From the NCBI GenBank assembly GCA_041396045.1, contig JAWKZI010000002.1:1-64000 (forward strand): a DNA stretch of 64,000 nt. The letters run 5' to 3'. The translations under genes were made by a program, and so were the position numbers. This stretch comes from SHZI01 sp041396045 (GTDB lineage Bacteria; Pseudomonadota; Gammaproteobacteria; Steroidobacterales; GCA-2729495). Positions 1 to 9,380 of this stretch are shown one piece after another (the first letter of the stretch is position 1; each line of letters opens with the position of its first letter). Under the pieces are notes generated by a model, which made no database searches, had not been told where the DNA came from, and saw only the letters and a program-made list of their open reading frames with translations.

Positions 1-325
1 GAAAATAGTCCGCTGCTAGTCCGGAGGTGAGGACCAGGAGCAGGGCCAGGCCGAGGCCCATCAGCGTGTTGAGCGTCCATGCCGTGTCGTAGTCGTCGCG
101 GGTCAGTGACTTGCGCTGGATCAAGGCGACGTCAAAGCCGAACAGCGTCAACAGTTCCAATCCGGCAGCTATGGACGTTGCCATGGCGATGATGCCGAAG
201 TCCGCCGGTACCAGCAGTCTGGCCAGAACCAGGGTGCTGAGCAGTCCCAGTACCCGCACGACGGCGCGGGCGCTGCCCATCCAGGCAATACCGCGCGCGA
301 CCCGGCTGTTGAGGTTTTCACTCAC
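1..325 (-). CDS. Polysaccharide flippase (Wzx/PST family), partial 5' end
   Basis: This is the N-terminal 108 codons of a membrane protein that runs off the window edge. It starts at a GTG that overlaps the stop codon of the upstream glycosyltransferase in a GTGA junction, so the two are translationally coupled. The translation opens VSENLNSRVARGIAW, followed by hydrophobic segments with the pattern LARLLVPADFGIIAMA, which is typical of the first helices of lipopolysaccharide or O-antigen flippases of the polysaccharide transporter family. Such proteins move lipid-linked sugar units across the inner membrane. The context of glycosyltransferases fits. The family call is by resemblance; the substrate is unknown. 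Confidence 0.75.
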   Translation of the reverse strand, partial: MSENLNSRVARGIAWMGSARAVVRVLGLLSTLVLARLLVPADFGIIAMATSIAAGLELLTLFGFDVALIQRKSLTRDDYDTAWTLNTLMGLGLALLLVLTSGLAADYF

Positions 326-1521
326 GAGGCAGGCGACTCCGCGCAGATTCCGGCCAGGATTGCCTCTATATCTTTTACCCTGTGCTCCCAGGTGTTGGCG
401 GATGCCACGGCACGACGTTCAGCAGGTGTGCCCGGCGTTCCGTGCAGCAACGCCTCTTTGATCTGTGCATGCCATTCCTCGTTACTGCGTGCCGTGGCCA
501 CAACCCCGGAAAATGGCCGCACGGTCGGCAGATCTGTTGAGACTACCGGCGGGCCGCTGGCCAGATACTCGTGCAGTTTCAGCGGGTAAGCGGAATCCAT
601 CCACGTGCCGGACCGGTAGCACATCAGCGCGACATCCAGGCTGGCGATGTAATCAGGTAGTGCTGCGCGGTCTTTGGAGCCTGGAAGATGAACGTTGGAT
701 TGCTGCCTGATTTGGGCAAGAGCCGCGGTTGTTACGGGATCGAAACTGCCCAGCGGGCCGACCAGCACGAACTGCCAGTCAGGTTCCCGCTGCGCCAGCC
801 AGGCAATCAGCGGCAGGTCCACTTTTCTGTTAAGTGAGCCCACGTAGCCAATGCGGGGTCTGGGAATGTCGGCCAGCACGTCCACAATCGTACCGTCCTG
901 ACGATCGAGAAAAATCTGACGATCAACACCGTTAGGCACACAGTGCACCGTGGTCGCCGACTCTGCTTGCAGGGTTGCACGCGTTGGTTCAGACGTGGCG
1001 ATGACAGCGTCTGCCACACGCAGCAGTTCGCGTTCCAATGCAGCACTTTCCGGATTCCACCCCGGCATGTTTCTGAAAAGATCGTAGGGGCTATAAACAA
1101 TGCGGTCTGCCCGCAGTGCAATAGCAAATGGCAGAAACGCCGGGTGAAAGAGATAGGCGACCAGCGGGCCGGTACCCATGCGGGCGAGCTTTCGTCGCCA
1201 TCGTCGCACCGCGAGCGCCCGGACGACGCGATCATAGGCGGGCACCGTGGGCCAGCGCAGCAGCCAGTGCGGTGCTGCATCTACAGTCACACCATCCTGC
1301 GAAGTGAAGCTGCCACGACCGGGTGTCTCCTGAAAGGAGCTGCTGTTCCGGTCCCAGACTGTCCAGGGTCCGGTCGAATACAGGATGTCGTGATGTGCCG
1401 CCAGTCTCGACAGGATCTGCTGGCGATTCATCCACTGGCCGCTCCAGGAATTGGGCGCCATGGCGAATATGCGGCAACGGGGTGGGCGTTGCCGGTCTGG
1501 GTGCTGGGCCGTGTTGGTCAT
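322..1521 (-). CDS. Glycosyltransferase, GT4-like (GT-B fold)
   Basis: A protein of 399 residues with a GT-B layout. The N-terminal half is variable. The C-terminal half carries PNGVD, then PRIGYVGSLNRKVD, the usual opening of the nucleotide-sugar binding domain, and PLKLHEYLASGPPVVS, which matches the conserved Glu-containing donor-binding helix of GT4 enzymes. It probably adds one sugar to a lipid-linked oligosaccharide at the inner face of the membrane. It lies in a minus-strand run of sugar genes and overlaps the flippase start by four bases. Acceptor and donor cannot be read from sequence. Confidence 0.85.
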   Translation of the reverse strand: MTNTAQHPDRQRPPRCRIFAMAPNSWSGQWMNRQQILSRLAAHHDILYSTGPWTVWDRNSSSFQETPGRGSFTSQDGVTVDAAPHWLLRWPTVPAYDRVVRALAVRRWRRKLARMGTGPLVAYLFHPAFLPFAIALRADRIVYSPYDLFRNMPGWNPESAALERELLRVADAVIATSEPTRATLQAESATTVHCVPNGVDRQIFLDRQDGTIVDVLADIPRPRIGYVGSLNRKVDLPLIAWLAQREPDWQFVLVGPLGSFDPVTTAALAQIRQQSNVHLPGSKDRAALPDYIASLDVALMCYRSGTWMDSAYPLKLHEYLASGPPVVSTDLPTVRPFSGVVATARSNEEWHAQIKEALLHGTPGTPAERRAVASANTWEHRVKDIEAILAGICAESPAS

Positions 1522-1560
1522 GCCACTGTTATCATTCGAGCGGGGTCATTCGAGCGCGGA

Positions 1561-2571
1561 TCATCCGATGCTGCGCTTTTCGGATTCCGATTCCCGCAAT
1601 GCCTGTACGGCGAGCTCTATCGATTGTCTGGGATTGAGGATCTTCTGCAGCACATAGTCCAGAAACCGCCAGCCGATGGCCACTCTCGGCAGCGATTGTC
1701 CGAGTGTTGCCAGCGCCTCACGATGGAATTGCCAGAACGGGCCGTTGTTGCGAACAGGCACCGCCCGGGCCAGGAGGCGCAGGTAGATATCGCGCAGCAT
1801 CTTGCGCCGTTTTACCAATTCCGCTTCGTCGAGGAACACGGGCCCGAAGCGTTCGACCAGCGCATAGTTGAGAAAGCTCGCCGCACCATGCCGGCGAAGG
1901 GCGTCAGACACTGAGGGATTGCCGCGCCGGAGCCGGCACAGGATCTGCGGAACACGGGCAAAATCACTGCTGGAAAGTATTTCAAAGCAGGCAGTTGTGT
2001 CTGCGTTGGATTCATTGGCACCAAAGAATGACGGTCGGGCTCGAACGATATCCGCGCGATAGAGCAGGCAGGTCGGTGACCCGAAGTAAGTGCCTCCGGT
2101 AAGCAGGCGGGTGCGACAGGCTTCCCTGCCGCTAAAGAAGTTCCGATCGAATGGCAGACCATGACCGGCCAGGGCATCGCCGGTCAGGAAGCAGCAGCTC
2201 ACAATGCCTGCCGACGGATGGACTTCGGCCAGAGCTACGAGCTCCATCAGGCAATGCCGCATCAGCGTGTCGTCGGCCTGGGCAATTTTCACGTAGCGGC
2301 TGGATGGCGATATGTAGCTGAGCGCGCGATTGTAGTTGGCGTCCTGATCGATAAAGTCTGTATGGGATACCACGCGAATCCGCGGATCCCGTTCAGCATA
2401 TTGCCGGGCTATTGCCAGTGAATCGTCCGTGCTGCAATTGTCAGCGAGGATGTACTCGAAGTTGTCGTAGTCCTGTGCCAGTACACTCTCGATGCACTCG
2501 GCGAGGTACGGGGCCGTATTGAAAAAGGGGGTTACGACCGACACCAGTGGCAGGGGACGGGTGCCTGTCAT
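1561..2571 (-). CDS. Family 2 glycosyltransferase (GT-A fold)
   Basis: A protein of 336 residues. The N terminus PLVSVVTPFFNTAPYLAEC, followed by SVLAQDYDNFEYILADNCSTDDS, is the standard GT2 nucleotide-binding region, and AQADD near residue 100 is the DXD-type metal site. It would transfer a sugar from a nucleotide donor during assembly of the polysaccharide repeat unit. The start codon overlaps the stop of the PIG-L gene in an ATGA junction, which indicates a single transcript. The sugar specificity is unknown. Confidence 0.88.
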   Translation of the reverse strand: MTGTRPLPLVSVVTPFFNTAPYLAECIESVLAQDYDNFEYILADNCSTDDSLAIARQYAERDPRIRVVSHTDFIDQDANYNRALSYISPSSRYVKIAQADDTLMRHCLMELVALAEVHPSAGIVSCCFLTGDALAGHGLPFDRNFFSGREACRTRLLTGGTYFGSPTCLLYRADIVRARPSFFGANESNADTTACFEILSSSDFARVPQILCRLRRGNPSVSDALRRHGAASFLNYALVERFGPVFLDEAELVKRRKMLRDIYLRLLARAVPVRNNGPFWQFHREALATLGQSLPRVAIGWRFLDYVLQKILNPRQSIELAVQALRESESEKRSIG

Positions 2572-3248
2572 GAAGCACTCGCTTCCGGTGTTGAGACCTG
2601 GACCACTGTCTTGGCAGCATGAAACGCTTCGGCCAGTCCGGTTGACGCACCGGACTCAATGCCTCGCAGGCGAAGCAAGGCGTTGAAGGTCGTCGCGGAG
2701 AACCAGTTCTTGCTGGCCTGTGACGGAAAACTGCGGAGAAGGATATCGATCTTCCGGGCGGCAACAGCTTCTGTTACCGGAACAAAGAGGTTGGGACGGC
2801 CGAGGTCGCCGTCGAATTTCGGGATCTCGTATTCCCAGATAAGCCGGTTGCGAAACGTCTGCCAGGTCATTTCGGCAATGGTGCGATGGTCCTGATGCAG
2901 ATCGTGCCGGTAGTGCGTCAGAACCAGGTCGGGTGCGATACGCGCCCCCAACTCTGCAAAGCAGGCCTTGAGGCGGCCCCATTCATCCGGGAAATAGCCA
3001 TCCCTGAAGTCGTGCACGGTTAGCTGCGACTTTGTGCTGGCCGGGAGAAAATCGCTGGCAGCAGCGCGGGTCTCGGTTTCCCGATTGCCGGCTCCGCTGA
3101 ACACGACCCAGTCGACGCTGATGTCCGGATTGGCCGCCAGCAGGGTCAGCAGGGTGGCGCCGCAGCCAATTTCGATATCGTCGCAATGAGCGCCCAGGCA
3201 CAGGAGCCGGCGAACTGCTTTATTCGAGGCTAGGCCAAGCTGGTGCAT
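2568..3248 (-). CDS. PIG-L/LmbE family deacetylase
   Basis: A protein of 226 residues from the ATG at 3248. An open frame continues upstream, but that extension overlaps the epimerase gene and has no family character. The sequence shows LCLGAHCDDIEIGCG, the zinc-binding AHxDD motif of LmbE/PIG-L proteins (Cys replaces the more usual Pro), and HYRHDLHQDHR, the second metal and catalytic motif. These enzymes remove N-acetyl groups from sugars such as GlcNAc conjugates. In this cassette it may unmask an amino sugar in the glycan or a nucleotide sugar. It is in an operon with the genes on both sides. Confidence 0.85.
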   Translation of the reverse strand: MHQLGLASNKAVRRLLCLGAHCDDIEIGCGATLLTLLAANPDISVDWVVFSGAGNRETETRAAASDFLPASTKSQLTVHDFRDGYFPDEWGRLKACFAELGARIAPDLVLTHYRHDLHQDHRTIAEMTWQTFRNRLIWEYEIPKFDGDLGRPNLFVPVTEAVAARKIDILLRSFPSQASKNWFSATTFNALLRLRGIESGASTGLAEAFHAAKTVVQVSTPEASAS

Positions 3249-3252
3249 GACA

Positions 3253-3822
3253 TCAACCGGCTGGTGATATCGACCTGAAGGCGTTGCAGTCCTGGCGATC
3301 GAGGTCCGGATAGTTGCGATCACGGGTTGACATGATGGTGGGTTCCAGCGGCCAGGAAATGGCAAAGAGGGGATCGTTCCAGCGATAGCCAACCGACAGA
3401 TCGGCACGATATTCGTCGGTCATCTGATAGTGAACTTCGGTATCGGGCGCGAGGGTCTGGAAGCCATGCGCACAGCCGGGCGGCACATAGAGCGCGCGGT
3501 GATTGGATGCCGACAACTCGAATGTTGCTGCGTGCAGGAAGGTCGGTGATTCGGGTCGCAGGTCGACGATGGCATCGAAAATGGATCCGCGAACGCAGCG
3601 CACGACTTTGGCTTCCTGGCTTGGTGACCTTTGCAAGTGCATGCCGCGCAGGGTGCCACGTTCGCGATTCCAGGAAATGCTGGCCTGACTGAGCGTCTCT
3701 GGCAGCCCATGCTCCCGGAATTCCCGGGCGCACCACATGCGGGCAAAAAATCCGCGCTCATCTTCAGCCTTGACGATGTCGATGGTGAAAGTCCCCGGAA
3801 TCTGGCCGGCGGTGAATTTCAT
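3253..3822 (-). CDS. dTDP-4-dehydrorhamnose 3,5-epimerase-like protein
   Basis: A protein of 189 residues, the usual size of RfbC/RmlC cupin epimerases. It contains DERGFFARMW near the N terminus, LRGMHLQ with the catalytic-type histidine around residue 62, and LYVPPGCAHGFQTL further on, all in RfbC order. The family epimerises C3 and/or C5 of 4-keto-6-deoxy nucleotide sugars. The genes that make the 4-keto intermediate (rfbA, rfbB) are not in the window. It abuts the reductase gene, whose last base is shared with its start codon, so coupling is likely. It may be a mono-epimerase supplying the C-methyl sugar pathway; this is inference. Confidence 0.85.
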   Translation of the reverse strand: MKFTAGQIPGTFTIDIVKAEDERGFFARMWCAREFREHGLPETLSQASISWNRERGTLRGMHLQRSPSQEAKVVRCVRGSIFDAIVDLRPESPTFLHAATFELSASNHRALYVPPGCAHGFQTLAPDTEVHYQMTDEYRADLSVGYRWNDPLFAISWPLEPTIMSTRDRNYPDLDRQDCNAFRSISPAG

Positions 3823-4856
3823 CAGGACTGCCAGAAGTACCGATCGTCGATCTGCCCCGTCTTGATCAGATACTGAATCTGCTTGAGGCGGGTGAATGCC
3901 CGGAATTCGAAGATTTCCTTTGGCATGGCGATGCGCTCGAAGAGCTTGCGCAGTTGTTCGGCGCCAGTACGGGCGTCCCAGTTGCAGTGAAAATCGGGTA
4001 GATGTTTGTGAATCTTGTCGAAGGATGCCCGATAGCTGCGATTGTCGGCTGAATCGGTGCCCAGGGTAACCTCGCAGCCCGGAAAGACATCGCCGACGAT
4101 CCGGGCAATTTCCCCTACCCGGTAGTTCTGCGAGTTGTCACCCACGTTGAAAATCTGACCGTGAATCGCATCGGCAGGCGCCTGCAAGGTGCGCAGCACG
4201 GCCTGACAGATGTCGAGGGCATGCACCAGGGGGCGCCACGGTGTGCCATCGCTGGTCATGGCGATCCTTCGCGTAGTCCAGGCGAGTCCAGCCAGATTAT
4301 TGAGCACGATATCGAATCGCATGCGGGGCGATGTGCCGAAAGCCGTTGAATTCCGCAGAAAAGTCGGTGAAAAGCCGGACGTTGCCAATGCGCCTACGTC
4401 CTTTTCAACCAGTACCTTGCACCGCGCATAGGCGGTTTGTGGATTGACCGGTGATTCCTCGGTCACGAAGTCGCTGCTGCCGGTGCCGTAGACGCTGCAG
4501 GACGATGCATAGACGAAACGTGAGACCTTCGCGTCCCGGGCGGCCCGCGCCAGGGCGACACTGCCCAGGTGATTGATTTCGTAGGTTACGTCCGGGTTGG
4601 TTTCACCCAGGGGGTCGTTGGACAATTCGGCAAGGTGCACCAGGGCGTCGAAGCCTTCGAGGTCGGCAGCCGTGACGCCGCGCAGGTCACGCGCCAGGGT
4701 TTTCGGGAAGATGCTGTGTTCTTTCGGGCTGGTGTATAGACAGCCTTCCCGATAAAACCCGGCATCCAGACCTGTGACATCCAGGCCGGCCCGAAGCAGG
4801 AGGGGGCCAAGTAACGAGCCGATATAGCCGTCGGTTCCGGTGACTAGTACGCGCAT
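3822..4856 (-). CDS. Extended SDR nucleotide-sugar epimerase/reductase
   Basis: A protein of 344 residues from the ATG at 4856; a longer in-frame start upstream would run through the divergent promoter region and lacks similarity. It has the NAD(P)-binding TGTDGYIG at residues 6-13, the active-site serine region YASSCSVYG, and the catalytic pair Tyr143/Lys147 in TAYARCK. This is a sugar-nucleotide oxidoreductase of the NAD-dependent epimerase/dehydratase family, possibly a 4-ketoreductase acting after C-methylation. It is the first gene of the minus-strand operon and is transcribed away from the C-methyltransferase gene across a 171-base gap. Confidence 0.85.
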   Translation of the reverse strand: MRVLVTGTDGYIGSLLGPLLLRAGLDVTGLDAGFYREGCLYTSPKEHSIFPKTLARDLRGVTAADLEGFDALVHLAELSNDPLGETNPDVTYEINHLGSVALARAARDAKVSRFVYASSCSVYGTGSSDFVTEESPVNPQTAYARCKVLVEKDVGALATSGFSPTFLRNSTAFGTSPRMRFDIVLNNLAGLAWTTRRIAMTSDGTPWRPLVHALDICQAVLRTLQAPADAIHGQIFNVGDNSQNYRVGEIARIVGDVFPGCEVTLGTDSADNRSYRASFDKIHKHLPDFHCNWDARTGAEQLRKLFERIAMPKEIFEFRAFTRLKQIQYLIKTGQIDDRYFWQS

Positions 4857-5027
4857 CAGGGTTGTCCGCTGCGAAAAATGGGCTGGAGGCAGATGGCGTG
4901 TTGTTGAACCATGTCTGATAAACGCCAGTCGCTGTGGCGGTATTATGCCAAGCATACGGCAACCTGGCCTGCGATCCTCGTCTCAGTGGCGTGTGATTGA
5001 TAGTACCCCGGCCGCCTGGAGCACTGA

Positions 5028-6323
5028 ATGCCCGATACATCACATCTCACCCACGGCAGTCCGCCAGCTACCCGGGCTGCCAGGAGCAGAACTGTGGCGA
5101 CTTGCCGGTTCTGTAGTGCAGAGTTGCGTCACACCTTTGTCGACCTCGGCATGTCGCCGCTCTGTCAGACCCAGATCGGCCCGGATGACCTGGAGCGGGG
5201 TGAGAATTTCTATCCGCTGCATGTCTATGTCTGCGACCAGTGCTGGCTGGTACAGCTGCGTGAGTATGTTGCGCCGGAGGTGATTTTCAGTCGCGACTAC
5301 CCGTACTTCTCCAGTTATTCGGACTCCTGGGTTGAACATGCCCGTGCCTATGTGGACCACATGGTCACTGAATTCGGCCTGACCACCGACGCCTTCGTGG
5401 TAGAGCTGGCAAGCAATGACGGCTACCTGCTTCAGCACGTCCAGGCGGCGGGCATTCGATGTCTGGGTATCGAACCGACGGCCAGTACTGCGGCTGCAGC
5501 CATCGCCCGGGGTATTCCGACCCGTCAGGAATTCTTCGGTCTGGAAACAGCCCGGCGTATTGCTGCCGAGTCTGGTGAGGCCGACGTCGTGGCGGGCAAC
5601 AACGTACTGGCCCATGTGCCGGACCTCAATGATTTCGTGGCCGGAATTGCGGCGTTGCTGAAGCCACAAGGTGTAGGCACTTTTGAATTTCCGCACCTGA
5701 TGCGACTCATGGAGCACAATCAGTTCGACACGATCTATCACGAGCATTTTTCGTACTTTTCCTTTACGACGATTCGGGCAGTTTTCGCCCGGCACGGCCT
5801 CCAGACGTTTGATGTACGCGAGCTGCCTACCCACGGCGGCTCGATACGCGTGTATGTGCAGCCGGTCACTACGGGTCGTCGGCCGATGCAGGCACGCGTG
5901 GCCGCGATGCTCAAGGTGGAAGCGGCCGCCGGATTGACGGATCTGGTGCTTTATCAGCAGTTCCAGGCGCGGGTCCACGCCACCAAGCGCGAGCTACTCA
6001 GCTTTCTGATCGACGCCCGGACCAACGGCAAGCGCGTGGCGGGCTACGGTGCGCCGGGCAAGGGCAACACGCTGCTTAACTACTGCGGGATTGGTACCGA
6101 TTTTCTGGAATTCACGGTCGATCGCAGTCCGGCGAAGCAGGGGACGTGGACGCCGGGCAGCCGCATCCCGATTCTGGCGCCCGAAGCAATATTTGAGCAC
6201 CGACCGGACTATGTCCTGATTCTGCCGTGGAATCTGCGCGATGAAATCGTGGCCAAGATGAGCGCCGTCCGCGATTGGGGCGGTCAGTTCGTGGTGCCCA
6301 TTCCCCGGGTTGAAATACTCTGA
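5028..6323 (+). CDS. Zinc-finger sugar C-methyltransferase (TylCIII-like)
   Basis: A protein of 431 residues. It opens with a zinc-binding module (Cys26 and Cys29, then Cys69 and Cys72), followed by a Rossmann SAM-binding domain with VVELASNDGYLL and a C-terminal domain containing VAGYGAPGKGNTLLNY. This order (Methyltransf_13, Methyltransf_11/12, Methyltransf_14) is that of NDP-sugar C-methyltransferases such as the mycarose enzyme TylCIII. It transfers methyl from SAM to C3 of a 4-keto sugar, giving a branched sugar. It is divergent from the epimerase and reductase genes, which would supply and finish the substrate. The position of methylation is inferred. Confidence 0.88.
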   Translation: MPDTSHLTHGSPPATRAARSRTVATCRFCSAELRHTFVDLGMSPLCQTQIGPDDLERGENFYPLHVYVCDQCWLVQLREYVAPEVIFSRDYPYFSSYSDSWVEHARAYVDHMVTEFGLTTDAFVVELASNDGYLLQHVQAAGIRCLGIEPTASTAAAAIARGIPTRQEFFGLETARRIAAESGEADVVAGNNVLAHVPDLNDFVAGIAALLKPQGVGTFEFPHLMRLMEHNQFDTIYHEHFSYFSFTTIRAVFARHGLQTFDVRELPTHGGSIRVYVQPVTTGRRPMQARVAAMLKVEAAAGLTDLVLYQQFQARVHATKRELLSFLIDARTNGKRVAGYGAPGKGNTLLNYCGIGTDFLEFTVDRSPAKQGTWTPGSRIPILAPEAIFEHRPDYVLILPWNLRDEIVAKMSAVRDWGGQFVVPIPRVEIL

Positions 6324-6343
6324 AACACAGCAACTCCGGATCC

Positions 6344-7615
6344 GTGGACGTACAACCGGATGGCGATGCCATCATGACCCTGGTTCGCGACATCTACCCG
6401 CTGCCCCGGAGCATCACCGGGGACGGTGTGCGCGAGACACTGGCCCGGCTGAATGCTGTGGCACCACTGACCGTTTACGAAGTGCCCAGCGGCACACAGG
6501 TACTGGACTGGGAAGTACCGGCAGAGTGGAACCTGCGCGCGGCGTATATCGATGGTCCGGATGGTCGGCGAGTCGTCGATGCTGCCGATCACAATCTGCA
6601 CGTGATGGGCTACAGCACCCCGGTGGACGGCACGTTCACCCTGGATGAGTTGCAGCCTCACCTGCACTCTGATGTGGCTCGCCCGGACGTGATTCCCTAT
6701 CGGACCAGCTACTACGCTCCGAACTGGGGTTTCTGCCTGTCGCATCGGCAACGCCAGGTGCTGGAGCCAGGGCGCTACAGGGTGGTTATCGACGCATCGC
6801 TAAAGCCAGGCAGCCTGAGTTATGGCGAGGCAGTTGTGCGCGGCAGCTCGGAGCAGGAGTTTGTGATCTACACACATACCTGTCACCCGTCGCTGGCCAA
6901 TGACAACGCATCCGGCATGGCCGTTTGTGCCTTCCTTGCGCGCTGGCTGGCGACCACCTCGCGGCGGCTGACCTACCGGGTCGTCTTTGGGCCGGGCACG
7001 ATTGGCTCGATCACCTGGCTTGCCCGGAACCGCGACATGCTGTCCCGCATCGAGGGCGGGCTTGTACTGGCGCTGGTTGGCGATGCCGGGCCACTGACCT
7101 ATAAACGGAGCTGGTCGGGCATCGCCGCGATTGACCGGGCCGCAGCGACCTGCCTGCGCGGTGAAGCCGGTGCAACAACCGCAGAGTTTTCTCCCTGGGG
7201 CTATGATGAGCGTCAGTTCGGATCGCCGGGTTTTCGCCTGCCTGTAGGGCGGCTGACCCGTTCGGCGGAGGAGGGCTATCCGGAGTATCACTCGTCTGCC
7301 GATAACCTCGGGTTGATCCGGCCGGAATCGCTGGCGGGCACACTCGCGGCGGTTGAGAGCATTCTGGAACTCGTTGACAATAACCGGCTGCTAAAAAATC
7401 TGAGCCCCTGCGGTGAACCCCAGCTCGGTCGGCGTGGTCTATACCGGGCACTCGGTGGTCCGGCTAGTCCCGAGTTGCAGCGCGCCTTGCTATGGGTGCT
7501 GGCCTTGGGCGATGGCAAACATGACGTGATTGACGTATGCGCAAGGTCGGGCCTGCCACCCTCGGTGGTTATGCAGGCCGAGCATTCGCTGCGGGGAGTA
7601 GGATTGTTGGATTGA
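6344..7615 (+). CDS. DUF4910 aminopeptidase-like protein
   Basis: A protein of 423 residues with a GTG start, 20 bases after the methyltransferase stop. Motifs are PLPRSITGDGVR near residue 20 (typical of the DUF2172/DUF4910 family) and THTCHPSLANDNASG around residues 178-191, with His181 and Asp187 placed like M28-type zinc ligands. A winged-helix-like tail follows. Families of this kind are common in surface polysaccharide clusters, but their substrate is not established. A role in processing an aminoacyl or peptidyl glycan substituent is possible and unproven. It is co-transcribed with the C-methyltransferase. Confidence 0.8.
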   Translation: MDVQPDGDAIMTLVRDIYPLPRSITGDGVRETLARLNAVAPLTVYEVPSGTQVLDWEVPAEWNLRAAYIDGPDGRRVVDAADHNLHVMGYSTPVDGTFTLDELQPHLHSDVARPDVIPYRTSYYAPNWGFCLSHRQRQVLEPGRYRVVIDASLKPGSLSYGEAVVRGSSEQEFVIYTHTCHPSLANDNASGMAVCAFLARWLATTSRRLTYRVVFGPGTIGSITWLARNRDMLSRIEGGLVLALVGDAGPLTYKRSWSGIAAIDRAAATCLRGEAGATTAEFSPWGYDERQFGSPGFRLPVGRLTRSAEEGYPEYHSSADNLGLIRPESLAGTLAAVESILELVDNNRLLKNLSPCGEPQLGRRGLYRALGGPASPELQRALLWVLALGDGKHDVIDVCARSGLPPSVVMQAEHSLRGVGLLD

Positions 7616-7643
7616 ATGAGAATTGTTGGCTGAACTTGCTGAA

Positions 7644-7661
7644 TGCATTATGTTTAATGCA
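7644..7661. repeat. Perfect 7-bp inverted repeat, operator or weak hairpin
   Basis: TGCATTA and TAATGCA are separated by TGTT, about 110 bases upstream of the sugar transferase gene and 30 bases after the DUF4910 gene. The arms are AT-rich and no T-tract follows, so an operator for the downstream gene is as likely as a terminator. The function is not shown. Confidence 0.35.
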
Positions 7662-7773
7662 ACAGGCTGAATCTGTGCGCTGGTTGTGGCACCCTGCAGC
7701 ATAAGATCTCTACCATGCTGGAGTTAATTCGAACACTAAACAGCAGTAGCAGATCGCACGTGGAGAGACTGGC

Positions 7774-9243
7774 TTGAAATTGTTGCCAGCATCAAGGATT
7801 TTTGGACATGAACTGGGGTAGCGCTGCTTTCGGCGCCTCCCGACGCCACCTGTCGTACTGCTCTGGTGGATGGTGTGATCATCACCATGGCTTTCTATGC
7901 GGGTGTCGGCCTGCGCTTCGCCTTTAACTGGCGCCTGGTTGACCAATCGTTTGGTGACCTGCCGATCCGCGCGCGCTGACATTCACCGCATGTGTGGTCG
8001 TTGGCCTGCTGAGCATGGGCCTGTACCGGTCCAGGCAGCGACCACACGCTCCGAAGCGGCGGTGAGAACCGTGCTCGGCGTGGTTGTTGGTGGTGTGCTC
8101 AGTATTGTCTCGTTCTATCTGATTCCGGATGTCAGCTTTGGTCGTGGTGCGCTCGCGCTCGCCCTGGGTATTGCGGTCATGCTCCTGTTCAGTGTGCGTC
8201 TGGGTATGATGCTGCTCCTGGATTTCAATCCCATCAAACGCCGGGTTCTGGTCGTCGGATCCGGCAAGTCGGCAGCCAAAATTTGCCGGCTCCGCCGCCG
8301 GTCGGACCGGCGACGCTTTGATGTCGTCGGCTTTGTTGCCCTGACGCCTGCCGATGAGATGCAGGCGGCCGAGTTGGGCATCGGACCCCTTCTGACGCTT
8401 GCGGAAGCCCGGGAGGGAGCGCCCTGGATGAGATTGTTGTGGCCCTCGATGATCGTCGCGGCGCCATGCCTCTGGACTTTCTGCTGAATCACAAGAAACG
8501 TGGCGTGGCGATCAGCGATGTCGTCGACTTTCTGGAGCGCGAGACCGAGCGGCTGGATCTGGATATTCTGCGACCGAGCTGGCTGCTGTATGAGCTGCAG
8601 TAGCCAGACCAACATGTTCTATCACGGCCTGAAACGGCTGTTTGATTTGCTGTTCAGCACAGTACTGCTCATTTTGTCGTCACCGATCCTCACACTGACC
8701 GTCATCGGCATTCGCATGGAAGACGGCATGAAGGCGCCGCTTATGTACCGGCAGCGTCGCGTGGGACGGAATGGCGATGTTTTCGAGCTCACCAAATTCC
8801 GCAGCATGCGCGTCAATGCCGAGCGGGGTACCGGACCTCGTTTTGCGTCTGCGAACGACGATCGCGTAACGCGTGTTGGCCGGATTATCCGGCGCTTCCG
8901 CATTGATGAACTGCCGCAGCTTTTCAACATCATTCGCGGTGACATGAGTGTGGTAGGTCCGCGGCCGGAACGGCCCGAGTTTGTGGATGTGTTGTCGCGA
9001 CAGATTCCGCTGTACTTCTATAGACATGGTGTGCGTCCGGGATTAACCGGCTGGGCACAACTGAACTTTCCGTACGGGGCTTCGATGGACGACGCGCGTG
9101 AGAAGCTCACTTACGACCTGTACTACATCAAGAACACCAATATCGTGACCGACCTGCTGATCCTGCTGCAGACACTTGAGGTCGTGGTGTGGGGCAGGGC
9201 ACCAGCATGTCAGGCGGTCCGCGCCGGTTGCCAATTGGTGTAG
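7774..9243 (+). CDS. Polyprenyl-phosphate glycosyl-1-phosphate transferase (EPS initiating enzyme), frameshifted
   Basis: The protein is spread over several frames. Pieces, in order: DGVIITMAFYAGVGLRF (about 7870-7920), a membrane segment with VVVGLLSMGLYR (about 7990-8025), the stretch 8060-8430 containing RRVLVVGSGKSAAKI, then EIVVALDDRRG, and finally an intact C-terminal catalytic domain from about 8615 with FELTKFRSMR, DELPQLFNIIRGDMSVVGPRPERP and GLTGWAQLNF. These are the hallmarks of the bacterial sugar transferase family (WbaP/EpsB type), which loads the first sugar phosphate onto undecaprenyl phosphate. The start is approximate (TTG at 7774). At least three indels are needed; sequence error is likelier than decay because every domain is preserved. 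Confidence 0.8.
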
Positions 9244-9343
9244 ATGCCAGGGCCGACGTGGCTGATGCGGACGGCCGATCGCCACCGCTGGTAGCCCTTG
9301 GATCAGAGAAGAAAGACGCCGCGTGAACGTCTTCAGGCGCGAC

Positions 9344-9364
9344 CCGCTCCCATTGCGGGAGCGG
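9344..9364. terminator. GC-rich hairpin between convergent genes
   Basis: CCGCTCCC and GGGAGCGG form an 8-bp perfect stem with a 5-base loop. It lies between the end of the plus-strand sugar transferase and the end of the minus-strand ATPase gene, where a bidirectional terminator is expected. There is no clear T-run on either side. Confidence 0.5.
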
Positions 9365-9380
9365 CGGCTTCGGCCGTAAC

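Noticed and set aside
3249..3407. A 53-residue N-terminal extension of the PIG-L deacetylase
   Set aside because: It overlaps the epimerase gene and the AHxDD region already lies at the usual distance from the ATG at 3248.
7680..7710. TGGCACCCTGCAGC as a sigma-54 promoter for the sugar transferase
   Set aside because: The GG and GC elements are nine rather than ten bases apart and the -12 box is poor; not claimed without correction of the sequence.
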